Shown one piece after another: positions 57,737 to 59,151 of a DNA stretch of 59,151 nucleotides. Position 1 is the first letter of the stretch, and every line of letters begins with the position of its first letter. The stretch covers positions 1-59,151 of the forward strand of contig CAYQQU010000035.1 of NCBI GenBank assembly GCA_964419545.1, written 5' to 3'. The stretch is from CAYQQU01 sp964419545 (GTDB taxonomy: Bacteria > Bacteroidota > Bacteroidia > Chitinophagales > Saprospiraceae). The position numbers and the translations under genes were made by a program. The notes under the pieces are model-generated. The model saw nothing but the letters and a program-made list of their open reading frames with translations, had not been told where the DNA came from and ran no database searches.

Positions 57737-59005
57737 TTATCGGGCCAGTCGGATGCCGGTAAACTGCCACCGCTTGTCGGGCTGAAAGAAATTGCGGTAG
57801 GAGATGCGGATATGGGAGCGTGGTGTGGCGCAGGAGCCGCCGCGCAGCACCATCTGATTGACCATAAATTTGCCGTTGTATTCTCCCAGTGCGCCTTTGA
57901 AGCGCGGATAATCCGGATAGGGAAGATAGGCGCTTCCCGTCCATTCCCATACCTGGCCCAACAACTGGTAGTCGTTAGCGTCCCGGCGGGCGGTAGGGTG
58001 AAAATGATCGGATTCCAGGAAATTGCCATCGGCGGGAACAGTGGATTGCAACTGCCGGCAGGCCACTTCCCACTCCTGTTCGGTGGGCAGGCGCAGGCCT
58101 CGCCAGCGGGCGTAGGCGTCGGCTTCGTAATAGCTGACGTGGGTTACCGGCTTGCCGGGATCCACCTGCTGCAGTCCGTTGAGGGTGTATTCATACCAGC
58201 CGTCCGCCTGACGATACCAATGCAGCGGCGCTTTCACTTCGAGCTGGTTCAGCCAGTCCCAGCCGTCGGCAAGCCAGTGCTCGAATGCTTCGTAGCCGCC
58301 GGCTTCCATAAATTCCAGGTATTCGCCGTTGGTGACCAGCCGGTCCTGCAGCTCAAAATCCGGGACGTAATACTGGTGAGGATTGAGCTCATTGTCCCAG
58401 CAGAAGGCGTCGCCGCGGTAGCCGATTTCGTGCAGCCCGCCCTCGATTGCGATGAATTCGGCCGGCGGGATGTCGTGTGTTTCCCGACCCCCGGCGGAGC
58501 GATAGGCGGGATGGAGAGGATTGGCGCCGAGGATGTATTTGAGGTCGGTGACGAGGAGTTCCTGGTGCTGTTGTTCGTGTTGCAGGCCGACCGTAACCAG
58601 GTGTTCCAGGGTTGCGGAGAGCGGGTGGTTTTTCTCAAAAAAATCAGCCATGGCGGCGTCGATGTGACGGCGGTATTCCAGCACCGTCTCCAGGCCGGGC
58701 CGGGTCATATTGCCGCGGTTGCTGCGCAGGATGCGCGGCCCCTGGCTTTCGTAATAGCTGTTGAAGAAGTAGTTGAGCTTTTCGTCGAACAGCTGATAGC
58801 CGGGCAGGTATTCCGCCAGAATGAAGTTCTCGAAAAACCAGGTGGTATGTCCCAGATGCCATTTGGGCGGGCTCACGTCGGTGATGGGTTGCACCACATA
58901 ATCTTCCGGTTGCAGCGGCTCGCAAATGGCAAGTGTCTGCCGCCGAACCTGGTGATAAGTTTGTTGAATCTGGGTAGCGGAATGTTGTACAGTTGGTACG
59001 GTCAT
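57737..59005 (-). CDS. egtB: Ergothioneine biosynthesis sulfoxide synthase EgtB
   Basis: 422 residues. Non-heme iron enzyme joining hercynine and a thiol with O2. The DinB-like N-terminal domain supplies the three-His iron site: H53 in KWHLGHTTWFFE, and H143/H147 in LQHEQQHQE. The C-terminal FGE-sulfatase domain has GLHEIGYRGDAFCWDNE, the W-rich VWEWTGSAYLPYPDYPRFKG and VLRGGSCATPRSHIRISYRN. With egtD it makes a two-gene pathway; whether Cys or gamma-Glu-Cys is the thiol is not visible, and no EgtA, EgtC or EgtE is nearby. Confidence 0.96.
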   Translation of the reverse strand: MTVPTVQHSATQIQQTYHQVRRQTLAICEPLQPEDYVVQPITDVSPPKWHLGHTTWFFENFILAEYLPGYQLFDEKLNYFFNSYYESQGPRILRSNRGNMTRPGLETVLEYRRHIDAAMADFFEKNHPLSATLEHLVTVGLQHEQQHQELLVTDLKYILGANPLHPAYRSAGGRETHDIPPAEFIAIEGGLHEIGYRGDAFCWDNELNPHQYYVPDFELQDRLVTNGEYLEFMEAGGYEAFEHWLADGWDWLNQLEVKAPLHWYRQADGWYEYTLNGLQQVDPGKPVTHVSYYEADAYARWRGLRLPTEQEWEVACRQLQSTVPADGNFLESDHFHPTARRDANDYQLLGQVWEWTGSAYLPYPDYPRFKGALGEYNGKFMVNQMVLRGGSCATPRSHIRISYRNFFQPDKRWQFTGIRLAR

Positions 59006-59052
59006 AACCTAATTTGTGTCTTCTTCTGGAAAGATTTAAATGAAATAGGCAA

Positions 59053-59081
59053 GGCCGATCTCCGCTTACCGGCGATCGGCC
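59053..59081. promoter_or_regulatory. Hairpin in the egtB upstream region
   Basis: GGCCGATC-TCCG-CTTAC-CGGC-GATCGGCC: 8 bp, one mismatch, 3 bp, 5-nt loop, 48 bp before the egtB ATG. It may be a terminator of whatever lies beyond the window or part of the egtB leader. Confidence 0.4.
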
Positions 59082-59101
59082 CGAAGTTTTAACTACTTAA
59101 A

Positions 59102-59151
59102 TGGTGTGTAACAAAAATTTTTGCTGATCCTTTCTTGAAAGGAAACGCTTT
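59102..59151 (-). mobile_element. Second MITE-like copy, truncated by window end
   Basis: These 50 bases are identical, base for base, to the reverse complement of 48801-48850. The flank is AAA rather than TAG/CTA, which fixes the element's end at TGGTGTG. The rest of the copy is beyond the window. Confidence 0.9.

Noticed and set aside
1..59151. tRNA, rRNA, tmRNA, SRP RNA or RNase P RNA genes
   Set aside because: Looked for conserved tRNA T-loop and SRP/RNase P motifs in the intergenic regions; none found.

Overview
The window looks like chromosome from an aerobic member of the Bacteroidota, most likely a Saprospiria/Lewinella-type marine bacterium. Three giant secreted proteins end in type IX secretion (T9SS) sorting domains, one of type A and two of type B. 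Other lineage markers are a carboxypeptidase-regulatory TonB receptor, a GWxTD protein, DUF3276, DUF2911, an outer-membrane beta-barrel repertoire, and promoters of the TTG-N18-21-TAnnTTTG type. All assignments come from reading the sequence and remembered family features; no database search was run.

Layout. 1-1424: the 5' end of era, a conserved hypothetical, and a NadR-like P-loop kinase. 1445-4060: a promoter, a TPP riboswitch and a TonB-dependent receptor (probable thiamin-compound uptake). 4151-5035: a decayed Uma2-type gene and an outer-membrane protein. 5391-27938: three very large exported repeat proteins (a metzincin with PKD repeats that is broken by a 100-N assembly gap, an FN3/Ig/PKD modular protein, and a P-domain plus Ig-repeat protein). 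A 35-bp hairpin made of heptamer repeats separates the last two. 27972-31490: a MarC protein, a TPR sensor histidine kinase, and an unannotated 50-aa acidic peptide with a double-glycine-type leader. Upstream of the peptide is a candidate small RNA or attenuated leader with its own promoter and a UUCG terminator.

31532-46845: mostly housekeeping and cell-envelope genes. These are an FMN-binding oxidase-like protein, an HtrA protease paired with an exported 'asparagine synthetase B'-named protein, a VWA-like membrane protein, a beta-barrel protein, DUF3276, an ABC exporter, fructose-bisphosphatase, GWxTD, a lipocalin-like lipoprotein, DUF2911, Sua5 and small unknowns. 47108-51030: an alpha-2-macroglobulin-like gene split by a 123-bp MITE-like element. 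The first 50 bp of an identical element, inverted, form the last 50 bases of the window. 51035-56553: Nudix, DUF3841, an orphan antitoxin-like protein, a lipoprotein and a TetR regulator that share an operator-like palindrome, and a diheme cytochrome paired with a beta-helix lipoprotein. 56737-59005: egtB-egtD for ergothioneine.

The least explained items are the MITE-like element, a 17-bp intergenic repeat (TGAATAATCCGGGTTAA) found at five gene borders, the GG-leader peptide with its upstream RNA, and the shared TetR palindrome. No complete defence system, prophage, CRISPR array, tRNA or rRNA was seen.
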